NCBI GenBank assembly: GCA_002412765.1 | Contig: DHVR01000074.1 | Coordinates: forward strand, 1 to 47,685 | Length of the DNA: 47,685 nt | DNA from: Leptolinea sp. UBA5203 | Lineage (GTDB): Bacteria; Chloroflexota; Anaerolineae; Anaerolineales; Anaerolineaceae | Reading direction: 5' to 3' | Shown: positions 39,917-47,685 of the stretch, in pieces | Position numbering within the stretch: the stretch's first letter is position 1 | How the letters are laid out: each line of letters opens with the position of its first letter | Program-made: the position numbers and the translations under genes | The notes under the pieces: generated by a model | Databases searched by the model: none | What the model was told of the DNA's origin: nothing | The model's input: the letters and a program-made list of their open reading frames with translations, nothing else

Positions 39917-40906
39917 TTATTCATCCAAAGCAACCGGGCGATTCTTCTCTGCAGATACATAGAAGGCAAGCAATGTACGCAAATGATTGCGTGTTTCTTC
40001 AAGGGAGAGAATGGGGTCCCGATTATCCAGGATTGCCCGATTTAGATCATCCACTTCACCAGTGTATAAATCAAAACGTGGGATGGAAATCCAATGTTCT
40101 TTCCCTGAGGCATCCACCCGGCAAATTTTCCGATGGTCTTCCATATTGTGAAAGGGACGTGGAATGATGATACGCCCTGCTGATCCTGAGATGCTTAAAC
40201 GGGTTTCATAGGGCAGAGAAAAACTACTGCGAAGCTGCGCCTGTCTGCCGCGGGTATACATCATCTGACCCAAAAATGTTTCATCAACCCCACTGGCGGT
40301 AAGCTTCCTTTGGCCAAATACCTGGATGGGTGGTTCCCCCATCACCAATTGGGCATAGGACAGCGGATAAATCCCCACATCCCATAAGGCTCCCCCGCCA
40401 AACTGTGGATTCCAACGCACATTGCCTGCATCCTTTAATGGGAACTGAAAGACACCCTCAACAATTTCCACGTCCCCTATCATGCCATCGCTGATCAGCT
40501 CAATCACCTGCTGCGTCTGCGGATGGTAACGGTACATAAAGGCTTCTAATATTTTGCAGCCGGTCTCCTGTTTTACCCGGGTAACCTCATCCATTTCCTT
40601 TATTGTCAGGACAAACGGCTTTTCGCATAAAACATGCTTGCCCGCTTGCATGGCACGAATCATCCATTCCGCGTGCAAATGGTTGGGCAGACTGATGTAC
40701 ACCACATCCACCTGATCGGATGCCAACATGGCTTCATAACTGGAAAAACTCAGAGGAATTCGATACTCTTTGGCATACGCACGCGCTTTCTGCTCGTCCC
40801 GGCTGGCAACCGCTACCAGTTCACCATAGTGAGAATTTCGAATGGCAGGCATTACTTTTTGATTAATATGGGCTGTGGATAATAAACCCCACCGTATTTT
40901 TGTCAT
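39917..40906 (-). CDS. Gfo/Idh/MocA-family NAD(P)-dependent oxidoreductase
   Basis: A 329-aa soluble dehydrogenase. The N-terminal Rossmann domain begins RWGLLSTAHINQKVMPAI, an STAHI variant of the usual GxGxx(A/G) loop. It contains VYISLPNHLHAEWMIRAMQA and the diagnostic EKP of HVLCEKPFVL, where Lys is catalytic. The C-terminal domain (FRYHP-like MYRYHPQTQQVIEL, GGGALWDVGIYPLSYA) binds the sugar or cyclitol substrate; the DVGIYPL element is typical. The specific substrate is unknown. AAAGGAG precedes the ATG and a promoter is visible upstream. Monocistronic, converging on the HD-GYP gene with an 11-bp gap. Confidence 0.92.
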   Translation of the reverse strand: MTKIRWGLLSTAHINQKVMPAIRNSHYGELVAVASRDEQKARAYAKEYRIPLSFSSYEAMLASDQVDVVYISLPNHLHAEWMIRAMQAGKHVLCEKPFVLTIKEMDEVTRVKQETGCKILEAFMYRYHPQTQQVIELISDGMIGDVEIVEGVFQFPLKDAGNVRWNPQFGGGALWDVGIYPLSYAQLVMGEPPIQVFGQRKLTASGVDETFLGQMMYTRGRQAQLRSSFSLPYETRLSISGSAGRIIIPRPFHNMEDHRKICRVDASGKEHWISIPRFDLYTGEVDDLNRAILDNRDPILSLEETRNHLRTLLAFYVSAEKNRPVALDE

Positions 40907-40963
40907 TTTTTCTCCTTTCCCTTTAACATCAATTCGTGATTAAAACAGGTAATATTTGAGTTT

Positions 40964-40993
40964 ATCATACACCCAATGCGTAGCGGGGTTCAA
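40964..40993 (-). promoter_or_regulatory. Promoter of the oxidoreductase gene
   Basis: On the minus strand, TTGAAC (40988-40993), an 18-bp spacer, TATGAT (40964-40969). Confidence 0.55.
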
Positions 40994-41134
40994 ATCATTT
41001 TGTGGTCTCTTTCATACGGTATACCCGTCTTTGTACTGCAATCGAGTCAATTCACGTGAAATAGATCAAATACCTTTTTATTGATTTGCTAAGATGTCTT
41101 TGATAAAGGACAAATAGCTTAAAACCGCCCGAGT

Positions 41135-43432
41135 CTAAGAATTCTCACGCGGAGTTATTCTCCAACTTCGTTCGCCCATAAATTCCTTGATTTGTGCAAC
41201 TCTGGCAATAATGTTTTTAAATTCAGTATAAAACAAAGAGGCAAGTAAGAGGTATAACAAAAACCAGCTTTTATGTTCCTTAATTTCCGGAGCCCCAACA
41301 GTATAAGCAAAAAAGGCTTGACCCGGTCCAACGCTTAAGGTAAACAGAGTAGTCAGAATAAAGATAGGAACCAGCCAATCCAATTTGTTCAATCCACCGA
41401 ATTTCCAAACCCAAAAAGCAATAATGGGGAACATTTGCACGGACAACCAGGGGTAAATTTCACGCCAGCCCAATAAATAAAGCACACCTATTTTTTGTCG
41501 CAAGGTTAGATGGCTTGATTTCATGGTATGAATAAGATGCTCGCGGGATACCTGGAACCAACCTTGCGCCCAGCGCAGGCGCTGATGCCAGAGTGCTTTT
41601 AGTGTACTGGGAGCCAATTCTCGAGAAATCAACATCGGATCACTAATAATCTTGCTTCCGGATTCAGTGATCCGGATGGAGGAATCGATATCCTCGGTTA
41701 GCATAAATCCGTGCATCCTGGTCTTTCTTAGTAAATCCGTCTTCCAGAAACCATTTGAGCCGCCAAAAATTCCAAATTTGTATACTCGGGATCGTCCTGG
41801 ATGACTGACTGCATAAATCGCCTCGAATTCAACAGCTATCATTCTGGCAACCCACGAAGACTCCCCATTACGAACCATGCAGTGACCCTGCACCACATCA
41901 TACCCATTGGAAAGCCATCTCCAAGCCCGAGTGAAGGCATCCTTTTGAGGGTGATGATCCGCATCGAAGATACCCACAAATTCTCCTTGAACTTCCCCCA
42001 AGGCTGCATTTACATTCTGAGATTTTGATTCGCTGTCTTTCACGCGCAAGAGCATTAATCTGGGTTCGCGTATCGCAATCCTCTCCAGTACTTTTATAAT
42101 GGGAAGATCACGAGGCGTGTTATAAGCAAGTATGATTTGCAAGTCAGCAGGGTATTCAATTTGTAGGAATTTTTCAATCGTTTCAACAATCGTGATGGCT
42201 TCATTAGGTAAATATGCCGCAATAATTGCGCTGGCTTTGGGATAAGGTGATCCGGATTCATCAGGTGGGTTAATTTTCTTTAAAGCATAAAATCCTTCAA
42301 TCCAAATCATGATGGCCGTGGTTAGTAATGAAATAACCACGAAAATGTACATCACTTTTGTGATATCTCTTCCGATACTATCCAAATACCAATAAATAAA
42401 ATAGGGGACAATTATTGAAAGAATTATGGTAAGGATGATTTGAAAGGGTGTCAGAATTTTTTCCCAAAGCTTTTGTCCCTGCGAGCTTTTCGGAGCTTGG
42501 TTTACTTTTTTCTTTTCTATAAAAATTTTAACATCCTGGTTATATGCCTTTGGCTCAAGATCCAATTGTGAAACGGCAAATTCCAGGGAATCCATCGCTT
42601 TTCCTCGAACCTCATCAAACGATTTTTCAGTTTGGAACACAGCATATCCTATAGCGGGCGTTATCCGTAATTGCTCCCGATTGATGAGGTATGGATAATC
42701 TGCAACATGATTTAATAGGTTTTTCAATTTCTGATTAGCCTGCTCATAATCCGTATCTGGCAACAAAAGCATGAATAATCCCGAATTATCATGCCCAATT
42801 CGATCCAATGGATTAGCCTCTTTCCGGATAATATCCGCAATTTGTTTTGCCATTTCCCTTTCTGCCCTGGCGCCTAATTGCTCACGCAAGCGGGGTATTT
42901 CAAATATCTGAATAATGGCCAGACACCCAGCTTTTCCACCGTGTGAGGAGCGGATAATCTCCAGGGCTGCTTCAGACGAGAAGTTCTGTTCACTAAGTAA
43001 TCCGGTTTGTCGATCTTGAGGTAAATACTCCGTTGGAACGGGTGGACGATCAATTTTGGATTGAACTCTGGCAATTAGCTCTTCAATATCAAATGGTTTG
43101 GTTAGATAATCATCAGCTCCGAGGTGTAAACCTTCGACCTTGTCTTTTATGGAGCCTTTTGTAGTCAGTAATAGAATGGGGATCGAATTTGTACTCTTTT
43201 CAGAACGCAGTGCTTTAAGTAGGGACAAACCGTCCATTTCCGGCATCATAACATCAGAGACAACTAAATCCGGAATAGCCTCTGCTATGCGTTCCAATGC
43301 TTGTTTTCCATTCGTAGCTGTGGTTACATCATATCCATATTCCAGAAGAGCATTATTGACATAGTCGAGAATTGTTTCATCATCATCAACTATCAGGATG
43401 GAAGCCTGATGCGACTTTTCAATTGGAGACAT
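41135..43432 (-). CDS. Receiver - degenerate GGDEF - GT2 membrane glycosyltransferase fusion
   Basis: A 765-aa three-part protein. Residues ~10-125: response-regulator receiver (VDDDE, phospho-acceptor Asp60 in VVSDVMMPEMDG, Lys112 in TKPF). Residues ~140-295: GGDEF-like fold with the signature decayed to DRIGHDNSGLF, so cyclase activity is unlikely. Residues ~325-765: two TM helices, then a processive family-2 glycosyltransferase with DADHH (490-494), TED (579-581) and QRLRW (617-621), and further TM helices. These are the motifs of cellulose, chitin and hyaluronan-like synthases; no PilZ domain is present. The ATG at 43432 follows GTGAGGTAAG. It sits downstream of a kinase-receiver-Hpt operon, so polymer synthesis is probably switched by phosphorylation of Asp60. 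Confidence 0.9.
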   Translation of the reverse strand: MSPIEKSHQASILIVDDDETILDYVNNALLEYGYDVTTATNGKQALERIAEAIPDLVVSDVMMPEMDGLSLLKALRSEKSTNSIPILLLTTKGSIKDKVEGLHLGADDYLTKPFDIEELIARVQSKIDRPPVPTEYLPQDRQTGLLSEQNFSSEAALEIIRSSHGGKAGCLAIIQIFEIPRLREQLGARAEREMAKQIADIIRKEANPLDRIGHDNSGLFMLLLPDTDYEQANQKLKNLLNHVADYPYLINREQLRITPAIGYAVFQTEKSFDEVRGKAMDSLEFAVSQLDLEPKAYNQDVKIFIEKKKVNQAPKSSQGQKLWEKILTPFQIILTIILSIIVPYFIYWYLDSIGRDITKVMYIFVVISLLTTAIMIWIEGFYALKKINPPDESGSPYPKASAIIAAYLPNEAITIVETIEKFLQIEYPADLQIILAYNTPRDLPIIKVLERIAIREPRLMLLRVKDSESKSQNVNAALGEVQGEFVGIFDADHHPQKDAFTRAWRWLSNGYDVVQGHCMVRNGESSWVARMIAVEFEAIYAVSHPGRSRVYKFGIFGGSNGFWKTDLLRKTRMHGFMLTEDIDSSIRITESGSKIISDPMLISRELAPSTLKALWHQRLRWAQGWFQVSREHLIHTMKSSHLTLRQKIGVLYLLGWREIYPWLSVQMFPIIAFWVWKFGGLNKLDWLVPIFILTTLFTLSVGPGQAFFAYTVGAPEIKEHKSWFLLYLLLASLFYTEFKNIIARVAQIKEFMGERSWRITPRENS

Positions 43433-43654
43433 ACTTACCTCACTTAAATTTATGATTCTTTGAATGGAATGGTTAAAATTCGATAACATACGATCTTTTC
43501 AATTTTTCATTCCATGAATCAACTGCCCTGGACAACCATTGGGGTTATAAATGATGAAACCTGACTGAATAAAAACACTCATTGTGCTTTTTTTTACAGC
43601 TTCTAAATTACCCTTACAAAATTATGGGGTTGAATAAACCCAAGTTTAGATAAA

Positions 43655-44008
43655 CTATTTGGTAATTTTGCTTAATTGGTTCTTTAACTCCTTCATGTAG
43701 TTATCCATCAGTTCGAATTGTTTTGAATTTAGTGGTTCATTTAATTCCAATACACGTTGCAAACCGTCTTCAATATTGCCGCAAATTTCGCTTATCTGCA
43801 TATAACCCATAATGCCACTTGAGCCAGTCAGTTTGTGAATGGATTTATGACAATCCGTGACAACTTCCCTTTTCCATCCATTAATTTTAAGGTTTTGCCA
43901 CTGCTCAATGATGTCATCAATTTTCTCGGGTAAGTGGGTTTCAAATTCCTGTTTTATTATTTTCATTCTTTCCAAAAACTGGCTTTGTCCCTCATTCATT
44001 TGATCCAT
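43655..44008 (-). CDS. Histidine phosphotransfer (Hpt) protein
   Basis: A 117-aa all-helical protein with the Hpt signature HKSIHKLTGSSGIMGY, where His58 is the phosphorylatable residue; the following GNIEDGLQRVLE helix completes the four-helix bundle. Stand-alone Hpt proteins relay phosphate from one receiver to another. The start (44008) overlaps the end of the receiver gene by 17 bp; an ATG at 43999 is also possible. Context: the kinase and the single receiver are directly upstream, a receiver-glycosyltransferase fusion directly downstream, with a 222-bp gap between that may carry a separate promoter. Confidence 0.85.
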   Translation of the reverse strand: MDQMNEGQSQFLERMKIIKQEFETHLPEKIDDIIEQWQNLKINGWKREVVTDCHKSIHKLTGSSGIMGYMQISEICGNIEDGLQRVLELNEPLNSKQFELMDNYMKELKNQLSKITK

Positions 44009-44387
44009 CCCAGATATCGGTAATCATCTTGACCAGCAGCATTGGATCGAATGGCTTGGCTATTACACCCAATGCTCCTATTTCCTTATAATGATTTACG
44101 TCTTTCGGTTGTACTTTTGCAGTCATGAAAATAATTGGGATTTGATCAGTCTTGTTAGAGCCTCGCAGAACACCCAAAATGGTAGGCCCATCCATATCAG
44201 GAAGCATCACATCCAGCAGGATCAGATCGGGAGGATTCGATTTGGCTTTTTCGATGGCCATTTCGCCCGTATCACAGGTATCTACGATAAAGTCACTCAT
44301 CGCTTCCAAAGCAATTTTTACCACGATTTGAATATCCGGTTCATCTTCCACAAGTAAAATTTTGGATAATATTTTAGGTCCACTCAT
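43992..44387 (-). CDS. Single-domain response regulator (receiver only)
   Basis: A 131-aa receiver without output domain. The acidic pocket is VEDEP, the phospho-acceptor is Asp59 in LILLDVMLPDMDG, the Thr switch is MTAK and the conserved Lys is AKPFDP. The ATG overlaps the TGA stop of the kinase gene (sequence ATGTGATGAG), so translation is coupled. It can accept phosphate from the kinase and pass it to Hpt. Confidence 0.92.
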   Translation of the reverse strand: MSGPKILSKILLVEDEPDIQIVVKIALEAMSDFIVDTCDTGEMAIEKAKSNPPDLILLDVMLPDMDGPTILGVLRGSNKTDQIPIIFMTAKVQPKDVNHYKEIGALGVIAKPFDPMLLVKMITDIWDGSNE

Positions 44388-46609
44388 CACATGCTCACCA
44401 CTTCATCTTTTTCCAACTCAGATTTATCTTCCCATTCCGGCAGTGTAAAATAAAATGTAGTCCCAAAATTCAACTTTGATTTATAGTCAATTTGCCCGCC
44501 CATCTTCTCAACGATCGCTTTACAGATGCTCAGTCCTAAACCTGTTCCTTCTTTTTTCTTGATATTGGACGAATCTGCTTGCTCGAAGCGTTGGAAAATT
44601 CGTTTGCGGAATTCCTTCGGTATGCCAATACCATGATCCGTTATAGATATTTTTATCTCTTTTTCCAACTGTTCTACCAAAATCTCTACTTGATCCTTCG
44701 GGTTAGAAAATTTTGCAGCATTTGAAAGTAAATTGGTAATGACCTGGATAAACCGATCACAATCCACATTGACTTTTACACCAGGCAAAGATGATTGCAG
44801 GTTGTAATGGACGCCGAATTGTTCGCCATATGATTTATTAAACTCAATGGCTTGTTCCAATAAGGGCATTAACTCAACGGGCTTATATTCGAAGGAGATT
44901 TTCCCTGTTTCTATTTTTTCAATATCAAGAATGTCATTAATAAGTCGAATTAACCGCTCGCTATTTTTGTAAGCAATTTCGACCAAAGGTTTCACTTTTG
45001 CGGATATCTCACCCACAACTCCCCCATAAATTAATCCCAGGGAACCATGAATGGATGTCAAAGGGGTGCGGAGCTCATGAGAGACAGAGGAGACAAATTC
45101 AGATTTCATTCTATCCAATTCGCGTTCTTTGGTGATATCCTGAAACACAAAAAGCCGTCCAATATGAATTCTCTCATCCGTCCATACGGGTGTTGAGAAA
45201 AGGGCCAGTTCACGACGGATCGGCCATTGCTGTATGAACACATCGGAAAATTCATGCTCAGAATCTGAGTTGATTTGATACGCCCACACCTGAAATGATT
45301 TTCTCTCTTCGAATATCCGATCAAAAAGGGATTTGTATTCTTCCAATGGATGATTAACAATCTCCTTTACATTGACTCGAATTAAATCGGCAAATTTTGT
45401 ATTCATGGTAAGGAGTCTACCTTCCGGAGAGAGTAGTACAATGGCTTCATTGATGGAATCCAAAACCGCATATAATTGTCCTCTTTGGAATTCCAACAAA
45501 TTATTCGTTGCCTTCAAATCTTCGTACAGCCAGAATTTGGAGACTGCCACTGCAATACGATTAGCAAGTGCCTGAAGATAATGAATATCATCATTTTGAT
45601 AATCTCTATTGCCTTTATCAAGAGCAAATAAAGCTCCTATCACTTCATTGTCCACACTTAACGGAACGCCTGCATAAGCCCTTATTTGATTCTGCAATAA
45701 TAATAATTTGAGCGTGGATTGAGAGTTTGTGAGATCTTTTTCTATTATGAGTTGGTTATTGGTTATGATTTTTTTTAGTGCTTCTTGATCCTGTTGCAAT
45801 ATTTTGGAAAAATTCCCCATCTTTTTATCAGGAAAATCCGATGAGTAATAATATTGATTTCCTCCTTTTTCGCCAATCAGAATAATACAAGCCCCCCCGC
45901 TTGCTGGCAGAGAATTCATGGTAACTTTTACAGCCTGATCTAGCATATTTTGCAAATCCAAAGATTGGTTTAGGAATAGATCAAACTCAGCCAAAGCAGA
46001 TTGTCGCTGATATTGTGTAGCCAAATTGTTATTTATTTGTTTCCGAGTGGTAATATCCCGCAGCATGCCGGTAAACTGGATTCGGTTATCCACAAAAAAC
46101 TTGCTAACCGCAAGCTCCATTGGAAAGAGTGTTCCATCTTTGCGTCGACCAACTACTTCGCGACCAAATCCAATGACCTTTGCTGAACCTGTCCGTAAAT
46201 AATTTTGGATATAGTCGTTATGCTCATGATGGTAAGGCTCTGGCATCAATATGGAAACATTCTTTCCAATCATACCCACATGGGAATAACCGAAAATGCG
46301 TAAAGCAGCTGGGTTAATATCCTCGATAATCCCTTTTTCGTTGATGATGATGATGCCTTCAACAGCAGAACCAAAAACATTGCGCGTTCTGGCTTCACTT
46401 TCGATAATCTTGCGGAATTGAGTATTAATGACGGTGAACGCGAAAAGGCAAATAGCTATCCCGACCAGGAGTGAAAATCCATGGAACCTTGCAACTTTAA
46501 TGATAGTTTCGACAGGATTAAATGGGATTGTTCGATTAATCAGCCAATCTTCATATTCATAAAAAACTTGAATAATCAAATAGAAAAATAAAGCAAAGCT
46601 AATCCCCAA
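44387..46609 (-). CDS. Membrane sensor histidine kinase (PAS-GAF-PAS-HisKA-HATPase)
   Basis: About 740 aa. Order: two TM helices (~3-18 and ~42-62) with a short outside loop, PAS1 (~73-190), GAF (~205-360), PAS2 (~370-495), HisKA with phosphorylated His511 (VSHELRTPL), and HATPase (N box NLLSNAAKFSN, DHGIGIP, GTGLGLS). PAS1 closely resembles FixL (LMPEPYHHEH, GFGREVVGRRKDG), but the position of the FixL heme-ligand His is Lys144, so oxygen sensing through heme is unlikely. The start is unclear: TTG at 46609 is the first standard start, yet the frame continues upstream as VKRIKRFSRLSYRLVIL with an AGCAGG site and no ATG/GTG. First gene of a phosphorelay operon. Confidence 0.9.
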   Translation of the reverse strand: MGISFALFFYLIIQVFYEYEDWLINRTIPFNPVETIIKVARFHGFSLLVGIAICLFAFTVINTQFRKIIESEARTRNVFGSAVEGIIIINEKGIIEDINPAALRIFGYSHVGMIGKNVSILMPEPYHHEHNDYIQNYLRTGSAKVIGFGREVVGRRKDGTLFPMELAVSKFFVDNRIQFTGMLRDITTRKQINNNLATQYQRQSALAEFDLFLNQSLDLQNMLDQAVKVTMNSLPASGGACIILIGEKGGNQYYYSSDFPDKKMGNFSKILQQDQEALKKIITNNQLIIEKDLTNSQSTLKLLLLQNQIRAYAGVPLSVDNEVIGALFALDKGNRDYQNDDIHYLQALANRIAVAVSKFWLYEDLKATNNLLEFQRGQLYAVLDSINEAIVLLSPEGRLLTMNTKFADLIRVNVKEIVNHPLEEYKSLFDRIFEERKSFQVWAYQINSDSEHEFSDVFIQQWPIRRELALFSTPVWTDERIHIGRLFVFQDITKERELDRMKSEFVSSVSHELRTPLTSIHGSLGLIYGGVVGEISAKVKPLVEIAYKNSERLIRLINDILDIEKIETGKISFEYKPVELMPLLEQAIEFNKSYGEQFGVHYNLQSSLPGVKVNVDCDRFIQVITNLLSNAAKFSNPKDQVEILVEQLEKEIKISITDHGIGIPKEFRKRIFQRFEQADSSNIKKKEGTGLGLSICKAIVEKMGGQIDYKSKLNFGTTFYFTLPEWEDKSELEKDEVVSM

Positions 46610-46699
46610 GATTACTAATCTATACGAAAGTCTAGAAAACCTTTTGATTCTTTTTACCTGCTACCAGTATGCATCCAATAATTTATTAATCAATAATTA

Positions 46700-46728
46700 A
46701 GTATACATTTTCGCATGGTCATTTACAA
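46700..46728 (-). promoter_or_regulatory. Promoter of the phosphorelay operon
   Basis: On the minus strand, TTGTAA (46723-46728), a 17-bp spacer and TATACT (46700-46705). The leader then contains a six-codon ORF (ATG CAT ACT GGT AGC AGG TAA) just before the kinase frame. Confidence 0.6.
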
Positions 46729-46790
46729 TAATCTCGGAATATTCTTCTATGCGCAATTAACCACAGTTGGGCTTGTTGATTCGTTTATTC

Positions 46791-46820
46791 TTGAAGGTTA
46801 GGAGATTATAAGTGATAATC
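46791..46820 (+). promoter_or_regulatory. Promoter of the methyltransferase gene with overlapping dyad
   Basis: TTGAAG (46791-46796), a 17-bp spacer and GATAAT (46814-46819). The inverted repeat GATTAT-N5-ATAATC (46804-46820) overlaps the -10 and could be an operator. Confidence 0.5.
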
Positions 46821-46862
46821 ATTGATATCTCGCAAAACGAATGAGAAAATAAAGGATTTATT

Positions 46863-47639
46863 ATGTACGATCAATTTGCCTCGGATTATGACCGGTTTGT
46901 GAACTGGAAGAACCGCCTTTCGCTGGAAATTCCCTTAATTGAAAAAATATTACCCGAAAGAAATTCCGGGGAAGAGACGCCCATGAAAGTCCTTGATGCT
47001 GCCTGCGGCACGGGCATGCACGTCCTGGCTTTAGCCAAGGCCGGATACGAGGTGGTTGGAACTGATTTTAGTCACGAAATGATCGCGCGAGCTCGTCAAA
47101 ATGCAAAAGATGCCAAGCTGGATATACCCTTTGAGCCTATTGGTTTTGGGTCTTTAAGTGCTTTCTTTGGCAATGCTAGTTTTGAGGCCATCTTATGCCT
47201 CGGCAATTCCCTCCCCCATTTGCTGAATCAAACAGATATCGCCGCTGCACTAAGTGATTTCCATACCTGCCTGCTGCCGGGTGGCATATTGGTCATTCAG
47301 AACCGGAACTTTGACGAAGTCATGCACAAGAAAAACCGTTGGATGGAAGCGCAAGTTTATCAGGAAGGCGAGACGCATTGGATTTTCCAGAGATTTTACG
47401 ACTTCAACTCGGATGGAACCATCCGATTTAATATTGTAACCCTCAAAAGGGAAGGGGAAGGTAGCTGGCAGCCAACAGTTCTTTCAACCCTGCTCAGGCC
47501 TATGCTTCAAGCGGATTTAACATCCGCATCGATCCAGGCTGGCTTCACAGATGTTCATGCCTACGGCAGCCTGGGCGGCGAGGCATTTGATCCGCAATCC
47601 AGCGGAAACCTGGTCATCACTGCACGGAAAGGAAAATAA
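46863..47639 (+). CDS. Class I SAM-dependent methyltransferase
   Basis: A 258-aa soluble methyltransferase. Motif I is VLDAACGTGMHVLALA, motif II is VVGTDFSHEMIARAR, and ILCLGNSLPHLL occupies the motif IV position; LPGGILVIQNRNFDEV follows. The N-terminal MYDQFASDYDRFVNWKNRL is common in the Methyltransf_25/glycine N-methyltransferase-like group. The acceptor is unknown. AAAGGA lies 9 bases before the ATG. It is divergent from the kinase operon and near the window end; the last 46 bases hold nothing identifiable. Confidence 0.88.
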   Translation: MYDQFASDYDRFVNWKNRLSLEIPLIEKILPERNSGEETPMKVLDAACGTGMHVLALAKAGYEVVGTDFSHEMIARARQNAKDAKLDIPFEPIGFGSLSAFFGNASFEAILCLGNSLPHLLNQTDIAAALSDFHTCLLPGGILVIQNRNFDEVMHKKNRWMEAQVYQEGETHWIFQRFYDFNSDGTIRFNIVTLKREGEGSWQPTVLSTLLRPMLQADLTSASIQAGFTDVHAYGSLGGEAFDPQSSGNLVITARKGK

Positions 47640-47685
47640 GGAATCACACTTCCAGTATAGAAGCGGCCGTCTAAAAAGGTCGACT

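Noticed and set aside
41135..43432. Active diguanylate cyclase
   Set aside because: The GGDEF signature is replaced by GHDNS and essential acidic residues are missing.
44387..46609. FixL-type heme oxygen sensor
   Set aside because: PAS1 is FixL-like in sequence, but the proximal His position is Lys144.
47640..47685. Cloning-vector sequence at the right edge (GGTCGACT, GCGGCCG)
   Set aside because: Only short restriction-site-like strings match; too little to claim vector.

Overview
The window reads as chromosome from an anaerobic or facultative, Gram-positive-like bacterium of moderate GC, most likely an Anaerolineae-type member of the Chloroflexota. This is inferred from an oxygen-sensitive class III ribonucleotide reductase under a cobalamin riboswitch, a single-cluster ferredoxin, many lipobox lipoproteins, ABC sugar import coupled to glycoside hydrolases, and numerous PAS/GAF signalling proteins. 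No rRNA, tRNA, CRISPR array or prophage was seen.

Layout. (1) 1-2713: a TPR protein, a small conserved-looking protein, and a gene interrupted by one in-frame TGA. (2) 2857-5533: a polar amino-acid ABC transporter (binding protein, permease, ATPase) behind a strong promoter, a 25-codon Arg-rich leader ORF and a terminator that together look like a classical attenuator. (3) 5545-6899: a REP-associated tyrosine transposase flanked by REP palindromes, with a downstream array of three ~204-bp units. (4) 7061-11836 (minus): a Zn/Cd/Pb-type P1B ATPase, a MerR regulator and an AspT-type transporter; the ATPase promoter has the 20-bp spacer typical of MerR control. (5) 11877-15077 (minus): NrdG, a stand-alone 70-aa glycyl-radical-loop protein, NrdD without that loop, and a B12 riboswitch. 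(6) 15142-20721: two paralogous ribbon-helix-helix-like proteins with a repeated operator, an AT-rich GT-C membrane glycosyltransferase, AspRS and a Fur-family regulator. (7) 20729-30373 (minus): a LacI-controlled sugar operon (LacI, binding protein, two permeases, GH4, BadF-type kinase, GH9 lipoprotein, ChbG deacetylase), suggesting import and catabolism of beta-1,4-linked gluco- or glucosamine oligosaccharides. (8) 30896-36821: HtrA protease, S9 peptidase, a Crp/Fnr regulator with a perfect TGTGA-N6-TCACA site next to a ferredoxin gene, and a DUF362 protein. (9) 37125-46728: a 5-TM membrane protein, an HD-GYP phosphodiesterase, a Gfo/Idh/MocA oxidoreductase and a phosphorelay (histidine kinase, receiver, Hpt) ending in an unusual receiver-degenerate GGDEF-GT2 glycosyltransferase fusion. 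(10) 46863-47639: a class I methyltransferase.

The most notable observations are the receiver-GGDEF-glycosyltransferase fusion at the end of a full phosphorelay, the split class III RNR whose glycyl-radical loop is a separate small protein, the Arg-rich leader-peptide attenuator, and several different GTAG-footed REP palindromes scattered around one transposase, including a perfect 54-bp palindrome. All functional statements come from reading motifs and context; no database search was possible.
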